A stretch of 33,703 nucleotides of DNA from the IMG/VR virus record IMGVR_UViG_3300032893_000208, positions 1 to 33,703 of that record. One strand, written 5' to 3'. Position 1 is the stretch's first letter. Each line of letters starts with the position of its first letter. A program made the translations under genes and the position numbers. Of this stretch, positions 23,444-30,698 are shown piece after piece. The notes beneath the pieces are model-generated. The model was not told where the DNA came from. It saw nothing but the letters and a program-made list of their open reading frames with translations, and made no database searches. The stretch is from a virus.

Positions 23444-24799
23444 ATGGCGAAGACCACACGGCCGCCGGTAGGGATCAATCCTAACGTTCCGATCGCCGTT
23501 CAACGTGAACTGCGCAAAGTCGCTCAGTTCGCGTTCGATGCGCAGGACCGGGCGGATCAGGCGCTGAGCGGTCTAACCACTAAGGTCAGCAAGAACCTCA
23601 CGGATCTGCTGGACGTCAGCAAGTTCGTCAGTTCTCAGGTGCAGGCCGGCGGACAGTTCCCGATCAATCTCGGATCGTTAACCGGTCAGGCCGGACAGAA
23701 CCAATTGGCTTACGTGCCGTCGGTCTCCAGTCTCCCGAATCGCAATAGTCCGTTAGCGGTCGACGGTCAGGCGGTCTGGTACAAAAATCTGCTCTGGCGG
23801 TATAGCCTGACCGGCGGCGGTACGTCTTCATCCTCTGTCCAGCCGGGTACCTGGCAGTCCAGCTCGCCAATCCTGGTCGGTACGCACGCGCAACGGCTCG
23901 CGTTATCTCCGTCGGACTACCCGGACTTCGAATTCTTCGAAACGGACCGGGCGCTGATCTATATCAGCAACGGTACATCCTGGCTGTACGCCGCCGGCGG
24001 ACCTGGTTACGGTTCGTTCGAGACCCGGTGGTCTGACCTGGTCGCTACGGACGTTGGTATCGAATGGCTGGAATCGAGCCGGTCCACCATCAATAATCAG
24101 GCGCCGTTTCCGCTGTACCGCTGGTCTGGTACCGCCTGGGTCTTCGTTTCCGGTCTGTTCTTTCGCACTCAGGCACAGATCGCCACGTTGGCGGCGACGC
24201 TAACGGTAAACGATTTCTCGGCGCAGGTCTTCGTTTCAGTCTACGATCATCAACTCGCCTGGTCCGGCTCCGGCTGGGTCTGGGGGACGCAGGAGACCGG
24301 CGCGCATCCGATTGAAGGTATGCTAGTCGATCCGGTAAGCGGCTATGCTCTATGCGACGGTTCGACGACGACCTACCTGAACTCCGACGGCACGACGACA
24401 TCGGTCACCTTACCGAACCTGACCGGTTCCGCCGCCGGCGCGGCATATCTAAAGCTCGGCTCGCCGGACTCCGGTCCTAACCCCGCGGTCGCGCCCGGCG
24501 CGTCGGTTTCCGGCGGTAGCGTCGCGTCGAACACAACAGGCGTCAGCAATCAAACGGCATTAACGAACGTCGGAGTCAACGCGCATTCGTACCTTAATCA
24601 AAATGTTCAAAGCGGTTCAGGTACGACGATCGTTGAATTCTTCAATGACGCGGCGACATCGCATACCGTATCCGATCCGGGACACTCGCACCTGGTTACA
24701 GATCCGGGACACACACACACATTATCGAGCGTATCGGTTACCGTCGACGCTACCGGAGAGCCGCGCAACTTAGTCTTGCGGCCATGGTTCAGGAGATGA
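23444..24799 (+). CDS. Tail fibre with tail-collar domain
   Basis: A 451-residue fibre-type protein. Residues 10-65 are a helical, probably trimeric stalk (NVPIAVQRELRKVAQFAFDA). The centre is beta-rich with repeated short modules (ILVGTHAQRLAL; LVATDVGIEWLES). From about residue 290 it reads like a phage tail-collar domain: IEGMLVDPVSGYALCDGS, then SVTLPNLTG. A His-rich pair DPGHSHLV and DPGHTHTL (about 411-427), reminiscent of the metal-binding HxH sites of T4 gp12-type short fibres, precedes the end RNLVLRPWFRR. A role in surface attachment is inferred. Its stop codon is followed after two bases by the next start. Confidence 0.75.
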   Translation: MAKTTRPPVGINPNVPIAVQRELRKVAQFAFDAQDRADQALSGLTTKVSKNLTDLLDVSKFVSSQVQAGGQFPINLGSLTGQAGQNQLAYVPSVSSLPNRNSPLAVDGQAVWYKNLLWRYSLTGGGTSSSSVQPGTWQSSSPILVGTHAQRLALSPSDYPDFEFFETDRALIYISNGTSWLYAAGGPGYGSFETRWSDLVATDVGIEWLESSRSTINNQAPFPLYRWSGTAWVFVSGLFFRTQAQIATLAATLTVNDFSAQVFVSVYDHQLAWSGSGWVWGTQETGAHPIEGMLVDPVSGYALCDGSTTTYLNSDGTTTSVTLPNLTGSAAGAAYLKLGSPDSGPNPAVAPGASVSGGSVASNTTGVSNQTALTNVGVNAHSYLNQNVQSGSGTTIVEFFNDAATSHTVSDPGHSHLVTDPGHTHTLSSVSVTVDATGEPRNLVLRPWFRR

Positions 24800-24801
24800 A
24801 T

Positions 24802-27003
24802 ATGAAAACGAAACTATTGTTAGCCGGGCTGTTGTTCTGCCTTAGCGCCGCCGGCCGCGCCCGCGTACAGAACTGGTGCGAACAGGGCGGTCAGACGATC
24901 CAGGTCTTAGGCTACGTATCCTCGATCAATACGCCTGTTCAACGGTCTTACGCGCCCGGTTGTATCGTAACGGTCTACATAACCGGATCCGGCGGCACGC
25001 TGGCTACGCTTTACTCCGACGATATCGGTACGCCGCTGGCTAACCCGCTGACCGCCTCATCGACCGGTCTGTACTATTTCTACGTAGACGACGGGAGTTA
25101 TGATATCCGGCTGTCCGGCGGCGGTATCCCGACTCCGTTTACCTTAGGCGAAGTGCCGGCGGTAGACCCGTGGTTCTCATTAACCTCTAACGCCCGGCTG
25201 CGCACGATCGCCGCCAAGATGGGCGATATCGTCAGCGTTAAGGACTACGGCGCTAAAGGTAATGGATCTACGGACGATTCGGCGGCGTTTCAGGCGGCGC
25301 ACGACGCGTGTCCGTCGTACGGCTGTACGATCCTGGTACCCGCCAGTTCGACGTCCTACATTATCAAGACGGGGATAGCTATAAGTAAAAGTAATGTTAC
25401 CTGGAATCTCGCGACCGGTGCTGTCATCGACGGTACGGGCGTTACCGGCCCGATCATCTCCGGCCCGCACGTAGGCGGCGCGCTTGCGGTCTTCCTCGTG
25501 ACCGGAGCTTACGATCAATTCGTCGGCGGCGGCACGATCAAAGCGGCGTTCTCGTACGCGATCACTCCGACGCCGTTGATGTGCAAAGGGTGTAATGCGA
25601 TCCTGGTCGACGGCATCAACCTGAACGGCGGGTACGCTGCGTTCTGGCCGGGCGGCGGCGCGACCGAAACCACGATTCAGAATAGCGACCTGACCGGTCC
25701 GAACGACGGTATCGTCTCCGGGTGGGTCGGCGACCCGTTGAACCCTGTAACGTCGCCGCAGGTGACACAGCTCCGGATCTCCAACAACCGGATTCATAAC
25801 GTCGGGCGGTTCGGCGTGAAGTTAACGTCCTGGTCCATGGGCGGCATTATCGAAGGGAATCGGGTTATCAACCCCGGCGGTAACTGCATCGATGCGTTCG
25901 TCGGCGGCGAAGAGTTAACGATCGCCCATAATCTCCTGGTCAACTGCGGCACGTACGGGATAGACAGTAAGTACCGCGACGACGGCCTGGGTTCGGACAC
26001 CGGGCTCTATGGATTCTCGCGGCGGTTATTGATCGCCGATAACATAATCATCAATCCGGCGCTGATCGGAATCGATGCGGTCTGGATCACTCCGGGGTTT
26101 TCTAGCGGCGTGTCTCTTTACGGACCGCAAGAAGACGTGAAGATCCGGAATAACTATATCGAAACCGCCGGTCAGGTCGGTATTCAGTTCGGCGAGACGC
26201 GCGGCGCGGTCACTGGCAACACGATTATTAACGGCGCCTCGATCGGGATCCAGATCTACTCTACTGATTCGAGCGAGATCGCCGGCAACTTCATCGTAAA
26301 TCCCGGACAGGTCTCGCCGGGCGAGGCGGGGATCCAGTTTACGTCGTTCTACCCGCTGGTAGATCCGTTATCGACGAACATCGATGTCCATGACAACCAT
26401 GTGATATCGAACGACGGTAAGATGAACGTCTGCTACGACCTGGAAAAACTCACTACCAGCCGCGTACATAACAACTACTGCAAAGGTCCGACCGGGTACG
26501 ACATCAATCCGCCCAGCTCCGGTACGTCGATGACGTACTGGAATAACTTCGACTCGACCGGCCCGGCAACCGGAGTTCCCAGCGGAGACCGGTTCTACAC
26601 GATCGATAACAAGATGTATCTAGGCGATACGGACGTCTATCTTTATCGGTCCGGTAGCGGCGCGGTAACCGTGGCCGCGCCCGGACAGTTCTCTACAACA
26701 GGTCCGTTGAATGTACCGTCGCTGGTCCAGTCTAACGCGTTCAAATGGGTTACCGGACTGACTACACCGTCGGTGCCGGCGTCCGGTTCGGTCGTAGTCG
26801 TCGTTACATGGGCGGCGGCGTTCCCGGACGCAGGGTATATCCCTTACTGTTCGCTTGTGGATACGGCGGTAACCGGCGCCGACATCATGGTGCATCACTT
26901 CAGCGATTTAAGCGCCTCAGCCTTGAACGTCGTGATTGTGAATAACGACACCGTGAACCCGCATACCGGCGCGCTGAACTGTATGGCGATCCGTCCGCAG
27001 TGA
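24802..27003 (+). CDS. Tailspike with pectate-lyase-type beta-helix and signal-peptide-like N-terminus
   Basis: A 733-residue protein from the ATG at 24802, chosen because CAGGAG lies 7 nt upstream; an ATG at 24784 would overlap the preceding gene and add six residues before the signal-like sequence. The N-terminus MKTKLLLAGLLFCLSAAGRA looks like a secretion signal, unusual for a virion protein. Residues about 20-140 form a beta-rich anchor domain. At about 145 begins VKDYGAKGNGSTDDSAAFQAA, the signature of the pectate-lyase-like right-handed beta-helix superfamily, followed by many short N-rich parallel-strand repeats (NNRIHNVGRFGVKL, then GNRVINPGGNCIDAF). Such spikes bind and often cut surface polysaccharide. 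It ends two bases before the oppositely oriented fibre gene. Confidence 0.8.
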   Translation: MKTKLLLAGLLFCLSAAGRARVQNWCEQGGQTIQVLGYVSSINTPVQRSYAPGCIVTVYITGSGGTLATLYSDDIGTPLANPLTASSTGLYYFYVDDGSYDIRLSGGGIPTPFTLGEVPAVDPWFSLTSNARLRTIAAKMGDIVSVKDYGAKGNGSTDDSAAFQAAHDACPSYGCTILVPASSTSYIIKTGIAISKSNVTWNLATGAVIDGTGVTGPIISGPHVGGALAVFLVTGAYDQFVGGGTIKAAFSYAITPTPLMCKGCNAILVDGINLNGGYAAFWPGGGATETTIQNSDLTGPNDGIVSGWVGDPLNPVTSPQVTQLRISNNRIHNVGRFGVKLTSWSMGGIIEGNRVINPGGNCIDAFVGGEELTIAHNLLVNCGTYGIDSKYRDDGLGSDTGLYGFSRRLLIADNIIINPALIGIDAVWITPGFSSGVSLYGPQEDVKIRNNYIETAGQVGIQFGETRGAVTGNTIINGASIGIQIYSTDSSEIAGNFIVNPGQVSPGEAGIQFTSFYPLVDPLSTNIDVHDNHVISNDGKMNVCYDLEKLTTSRVHNNYCKGPTGYDINPPSSGTSMTYWNNFDSTGPATGVPSGDRFYTIDNKMYLGDTDVYLYRSGSGAVTVAAPGQFSTTGPLNVPSLVQSNAFKWVTGLTTPSVPASGSVVVVVTWAAAFPDAGYIPYCSLVDTAVTGADIMVHHFSDLSASALNVVIVNNDTVNPHTGALNCMAIRPQ

Positions 27004-27005
27004 TC

Positions 27006-29138
27006 TTACGTGCCGACGCAGGCCGACGCGCTCGATACGAGCTGGCCGGTCGTAGTGATGCAGACGTAGCGTTGTCCAGTAGTCGATTTCTGTACGGGGA
27101 ATTGCACGTTACCGTCGGATAGGATGGTGAACGCTGTTGTATCCGTCGTACCGGAAACACTTACCCGGAAACTGATAGTTCCGCCGACTGTGTCCTGATC
27201 GATGTAACTGGCGGCGTTACGGTGAAACGCGTACCCGTTCGAACTCATTGTGGCGTAAGTCGTATCGCCGCTCATGCCGATCTGTAACAACCCGCCGGTG
27301 AATACGTTCAACGCGTTCTGAGGCGATGCCGTCCCGATCCCTAGCCTGTGGTTCGTCGCATCCCAGTAGAGCGTATCGGTCGCTAACGGTCCGTTCGTGC
27401 CGTTGACGTACGGGATCGCCGCGGCGGTCGCGAGACTGGACAGGTAGATGTTACGCGGGCGCCCGCCGGACGACGCAGCGCCGATGTCGTACGTCGCATC
27501 GGTGAACTTCAGGTTGCCGGTCAGTGTTCCGCCGGTCAAAGGCAGGTTCAGACTCGCCAGTCCGGTCAATGACGCGGTAATGGTTCCGGCGCTGAAGTTG
27601 CCGGACGAATCGCGCGAGACGATCGTTGATACGGTATTTGCCGTAGCCGGCGCGAGACCGGTTAACGTACTCGCATTGACGACGCCGGTAGATGTATACG
27701 TGAGCGTACCGCCGGCGCCGATAGTCATTGTCGCGGTCGTATTTGTACCGGAGCCCAACAGATCGAACGTCGTAAGATCTCCGTAATTGCCCGGCGCGAT
27801 CAGAGACACGGTCGCGTAATTGCCGGCGGTCACGGCGCTTAGGATCTTGCCGATAACCGGTACGTTGCTGGCAACCGACGACCCGGACGTCTGGCCGGTA
27901 TCGCTGCATTGCCCGGCGTTGACTGTCGACTTCGTAAATACGTGGTTGATCGTAGTCGCGGTATCAAAATAGCACTGCGTAATGCCCGCGTACGCGACAT
28001 CGACGTTCCCGCCGGAACTAACTGTTGACTGAGCGATACCTAACACACCTTGAAGTCCTGTGCCGCTGACTTGCACTTTGCCTGTACTGGTTGTCTGCAC
28101 GGTGTAATACTGCGTTACGCCGCTTGTGTCTACCGGCCGGTTCATACTTAGATAGCCGCCGCCGGTAGACAAATGCCCGCTGGACCCGGTCACCGTTAAC
28201 GCGCCGGTGGTTGTGAGGTTATACGATCCAAGATCTATGTTCTTTGTCGCTCCGGTGTACGGTACAAAGCTGGTTACGTCCACTGCGTTCGACGGAAGGG
28301 ACATGTGAGAGTCCGCCGTACCGCCGACGAATAGGTTTACCGTCGGCGTCGAACCACTGACTACCGCATAGACTCGCGCGACGATACGTGACGATGTCGA
28401 TTGCAGCGTGTAGGTATTCGAATCCGAGAAGTCTACCTCGTACTCGATCTCCGACGTAGTAAGCGCCGGCGTATTACCGGTCTGACCGATCATCGCGATG
28501 TCTACCCCGGCAGACGTCACCTCCCATATCTGCGCGTAAAGCGTAACGGTGCCGCCGCCGCTTCGGAGCGCATGAAGATGTACCACGTAGACGCCCGCCG
28601 GAATGAAGGTCAGGTTCGGAATCCCCGCGTTTGTCGACCAGTTCTTCAACAGGTCTGTACCGGTAGGCAAGGACGTAAACGGTAGCGTCGTCTTCGGCGA
28701 GTACGTTCCGGGCGTAGCTTGCAGATACGTCGCGATGTCTGATGCGGTATTCGTAAAGTAGTAGGTGAGGTTTCCCGCGGCCGAGATCGGCTGCCAGGAT
28801 GGTGTCCCGCCGGCGGTCTGGGTCAGGTACTTGATCGAATCATCTGTGTTGTTCGTGATCTGGTTCAACGTCGCCGGTCCGGATACGTACGGTACCGAAT
28901 TCACGGTCGTCAGATTCGCGCCGCCCATGACGATAGAGCCGCTTCCGCCGCCATTGACGCTAGTCCAAGTGCCGCCGACGCAGGACATCTGGTTACCGGT
29001 CAGGGTGTTTTGCGTATTGTACCCCTGAACCGTACAGGCGCCGGACGGATCGGCGGTAACGTAAATGATCGATGGCGCATAGATCTGTCCGATCGCCGCA
29101 GCGCAAATCAGGAGGGTAGAAAGCAGTACTCGTCGCAT
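27006..29138 (-). CDS. Leftward tail fibre with signal-peptide-like N-terminus
   Basis: A 710-residue protein on the opposite strand to all surrounding structural genes. The start at 29138 is preferred (over 29177, which lies inside the next gene) because it opens with MRRVLLSTLLICAAAIG, a good signal-like sequence. The body is Ser/Thr/Gly-rich and consists of fibre-type repeats: PYTGATKNIDLGSYNLTTTG, then SRDSSGNFSAGTITASLTG, then LPLTGGTLTGNLKF and YWDATNHRLGIGTASPQNAL. These are typical of long phage fibres and some adhesins. It has no ribosome binding site. It faces the tailspike gene end to end, and its start is only 14 bases from the rightward gene at 29153. It may be an alternative receptor-binding protein or a transferred cassette. 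Confidence 0.7.
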   Translation of the reverse strand: MRRVLLSTLLICAAAIGQIYAPSIIYVTADPSGACTVQGYNTQNTLTGNQMSCVGGTWTSVNGGGSGSIVMGGANLTTVNSVPYVSGPATLNQITNNTDDSIKYLTQTAGGTPSWQPISAAGNLTYYFTNTASDIATYLQATPGTYSPKTTLPFTSLPTGTDLLKNWSTNAGIPNLTFIPAGVYVVHLHALRSGGGTVTLYAQIWEVTSAGVDIAMIGQTGNTPALTTSEIEYEVDFSDSNTYTLQSTSSRIVARVYAVVSGSTPTVNLFVGGTADSHMSLPSNAVDVTSFVPYTGATKNIDLGSYNLTTTGALTVTGSSGHLSTGGGYLSMNRPVDTSGVTQYYTVQTTSTGKVQVSGTGLQGVLGIAQSTVSSGGNVDVAYAGITQCYFDTATTINHVFTKSTVNAGQCSDTGQTSGSSVASNVPVIGKILSAVTAGNYATVSLIAPGNYGDLTTFDLLGSGTNTTATMTIGAGGTLTYTSTGVVNASTLTGLAPATANTVSTIVSRDSSGNFSAGTITASLTGLASLNLPLTGGTLTGNLKFTDATYDIGAASSGGRPRNIYLSSLATAAAIPYVNGTNGPLATDTLYWDATNHRLGIGTASPQNALNVFTGGLLQIGMSGDTTYATMSSNGYAFHRNAASYIDQDTVGGTISFRVSVSGTTDTTAFTILSDGNVQFPVQKSTTGQRYVCITTTGQLVSSASACVGT

Positions 29139-29152
29139 GTCAATATAATACG
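29139..29152. promoter_or_regulatory. 14-bp divergent start region with TATAAT
   Basis: Only 14 bases separate the start codons of the leftward fibre gene and the rightward small gene. They contain TATAAT (29144-29149) on the plus strand and TATTAT six bases before the leftward ATG on the other strand; neither gene has a Shine-Dalgarno sequence. A shared A/T-rich element giving leaderless or near-leaderless transcripts is possible. Confidence 0.3.
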
Positions 29153-29449
29153 ATGAAAAGAATAGGGCTACTCGCATTCATGACGGTCTTATGCGCCGCC
29201 GGCAATCCGGACCAGGCAGCGCTGAAAGCCGCGAAGTCGGCGGTCAGAGACAACGTATCGAGGAACCGGAAGTACCGGAAACTACAGGACAAACTGAACG
29301 AATTCGTCCTGTTATGGCAGGAAGATTGTAAGTCGACCGGGAAGGTCTTGCGGCAGTCTAACGCGGACGGTCTGCTGTCCTGTCAGATCGCGCCGCCGGC
29401 GCTACCGCCGCAAGCACCGCCGCCATCTACCCCATCACCATCTAAATAA
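29153..29449 (+). CDS. Small secreted-type protein of unknown function
   Basis: A 98-residue protein. The N-terminus MKRIGLLAFMTVLCAAGN is signal-peptide-like with a Cys in the hydrophobic part, but the -1 residue is Leu, so it does not fit a lipoprotein box. Residues 25-75 are a charged helix (RDNVSRNRKYRKLQDKLNEF), and the tail is nearly all Pro/Ala/Ser. It follows the pattern of a periplasmic helix with a Pro-rich end; an outer-membrane-type spanin partner is conceivable but not shown. It starts 14 bases from the leftward fibre start, with no ribosome binding site. Confidence 0.55.
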   Translation: MKRIGLLAFMTVLCAAGNPDQAALKAAKSAVRDNVSRNRKYRKLQDKLNEFVLLWQEDCKSTGKVLRQSNADGLLSCQIAPPALPPQAPPPSTPSPSK

Positions 29450-29463
29450 ACCCGGTTATCCAG

Positions 29464-29476
29464 TGTAGAATCTACA
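29464..29476. promoter_or_regulatory. Dispersed palindrome, intergenic copy
   Basis: TGTAGA-A-TCTACA, an exact core with A in the centre, in the 64-base gap upstream of the gene at 29514. It is the second intergenic copy, and shows that the motif is not tied to coding for a peptide. Confidence 0.65.
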
Positions 29477-29513
29477 TAGACGCTGTTTCACAACGTGATA
29501 GGAGATTGATCGT

Positions 29514-29873
29514 ATGGGTGCATTTGGTACAGGCTATCCGATCGTGCCATCCGGGCTCGTCGCGGGAACGATCACAATCAGCGCCGGCGCCGCCGGTACT
29601 CCGCAGAACCTACTGTCCTTGATCCAGGCACAAATCGACCCGAACTGTCCGTCGGCGCGGGAAGTGAATATCCAGTCCGATGCGTCCGGGACCGTATATT
29701 TCGGCGCGCCCAGTCCGTTAGGCGGCGCGCTCAGCCCTACGAATTATGGCTTTGCGCTGCCTCCGACCGCGTCGCGAACGTACCGGTCCAGCTTTCCGGG
29801 TATGAACGTCTCGGTCGGCGATCTCTGGGTCTTGATGTCCGCAGCCGGAACTTTCCATGTCGAGGTAATGTAA
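29514..29873 (+). CDS. Small virion-type protein
   Basis: A 119-residue, beta-rich, Gly/Ala/Pro-rich and weakly charged protein (VAGTITISAGAAGTPQNLL; SDASGTVYFGAPSPLGG). It resembles small virion surface or core proteins in composition only; the family is not recognised. The ribosome binding site is ATAGGAGA. The dispersed palindrome ends 37 bases before its start, so it may be controlled by whatever binds there. The gene is followed after three bases by the next. Confidence 0.5.
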   Translation: MGAFGTGYPIVPSGLVAGTITISAGAAGTPQNLLSLIQAQIDPNCPSAREVNIQSDASGTVYFGAPSPLGGALSPTNYGFALPPTASRTYRSSFPGMNVSVGDLWVLMSAAGTFHVEVM

Positions 29874-29876
29874 CCT

Positions 29877-30389
29877 ATGGCCGACAGCCTGACTCAATTC
29901 GTAAACTCCATCCAAGGGCTGACGGCTCAACAGGGGCAGACGGCGTTTAACACCGGTCAACAGCAGACGCAGGAAGGTGTTAACGCGACGGCGCCGGCAT
30001 TGGACTACCTGACTAAACTGACCAAGGGCGATCAGGGAGACGTAACGCAGGCCGCGCAACCGGAAATCGACCAGATCACACAACAGTTCGATCAGATCCG
30101 GAACATGATCTCAATGCAGCCGCGCGGCGGCGGTAAGACTACCGCGCTCGCCGAAGCGCCGTTTCAGAAAGCCGGTCAGATCCAGCGGACCGAAGGCGCG
30201 ATGAGGACCGGCGCCGCCGGACAGCTAGGTAGTCTTGGCGCGCAACTGGCCGGTTTAGGTCTGGGCGAAAGCGGGCTAGGCGCTAACCTCGAATCTATGG
30301 CGCAAAACGCAGCGTTGACGCGGCGCGGCCAGAACATGAGCGATACGTTCGCGAGTCAGTTCTCGCAACTGGTTAACGCGATCTTCTAA
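29877..30389 (+). CDS. Probable internal virion or DNA-ejection protein
   Basis: A 170-residue protein, almost all helical, Gln/Ala/Gly-rich, with no Cys. The segment IDQITQQFDQIRNMI, then PRGGGKTTALAE, and the Leu/Gly-rich end AAGQLGSLGAQLAGLGLGE follow the pattern of proteins in environmental podoviruses just downstream of the fibre genes, where ejection proteins are usually coded. Membrane insertion by the Gly/Leu-rich stretch is possible. The function is inferred from position and composition. Confidence 0.5.
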   Translation: MADSLTQFVNSIQGLTAQQGQTAFNTGQQQTQEGVNATAPALDYLTKLTKGDQGDVTQAAQPEIDQITQQFDQIRNMISMQPRGGGKTTALAEAPFQKAGQIQRTEGAMRTGAAGQLGSLGAQLAGLGLGESGLGANLESMAQNAALTRRGQNMSDTFASQFSQLVNAIF

Positions 30390-30408
30390 GGAGGCAGAAG
30401 GTAGTTCT

Positions 30409-30672
30409 ATGGGGATTATCGGTACGTTAATGGGCGGTGGCGGCGGCGGCGGACTGGCCGGTATAGCGTCCAAGTTCGTGAAAAACCGCAAGTCCAAGAG
30501 CGGCGGCGGGTCTTCCGGGTCCGGTCCTACCGGTAGCGAGTCGACGGACTATCCGACGTATCACAGAGGCGGGAAGGTACGGAAGACCGGCCTAGCCCGT
30601 CTCAAAAAGGGCGAACAGGTACTGACCGCAAAGCAAGCGAAACGGCGCAAGGGGCGGAGTAAGAGGCGGTAG
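30409..30672 (+). CDS. Small glycine-rich basic virion-type protein
   Basis: An 87-residue protein. It has a Gly-rich hydrophobic start (MGIIGTLMGGGGGGGLAGIA), then a Lys/Ser/Gly linker and a C-terminal motif YHRGGKVRKTGLARLKKGEQ. Short motifs of this form (GG.V.KTG.A.L.KGE.VL) recur in small phage proteins near internal virion genes and in small ssDNA-virus proteins; the role is not known. It has a strong ribosome binding site (AAGGAGGC). The end of the gene runs into a 7-bp tandem repeat. Confidence 0.5.
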   Translation: MGIIGTLMGGGGGGGLAGIASKFVKNRKSKSGGGSSGSGPTGSESTDYPTYHRGGKVRKTGLARLKKGEQVLTAKQAKRRKGRSKRR

Positions 30673-30691
30673 GTGGTAGGTGGTAGGCGGT
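30664..30691 (+). repeat. Four tandem copies of a 7-bp AGGYGGT unit
   Basis: AGGCGGT, AGGTGGT, AGGTGGT, AGGCGGT follow each other without gap. They cover the last codons and stop (TAG 30670-30672) of one gene and the ribosome-binding region of the next. Each unit resembles a Shine-Dalgarno sequence. Confidence 0.85.
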
Positions 30692-30698
30692 AGATCTC

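Noticed and set aside
27448-29028. Plus-strand frames (27448-27786, 28401-28685, 28765-29028) opposite the leftward fibre
   Set aside because: The minus-strand frame is continuous, has fibre repeats and a sensible N-terminus; the plus-strand frames are fragments.
29153-29449. Lipoprotein (outer spanin)
   Set aside because: The residue before the Cys is Leu, which does not fit a lipoprotein box, and no inner spanin gene is next to it.
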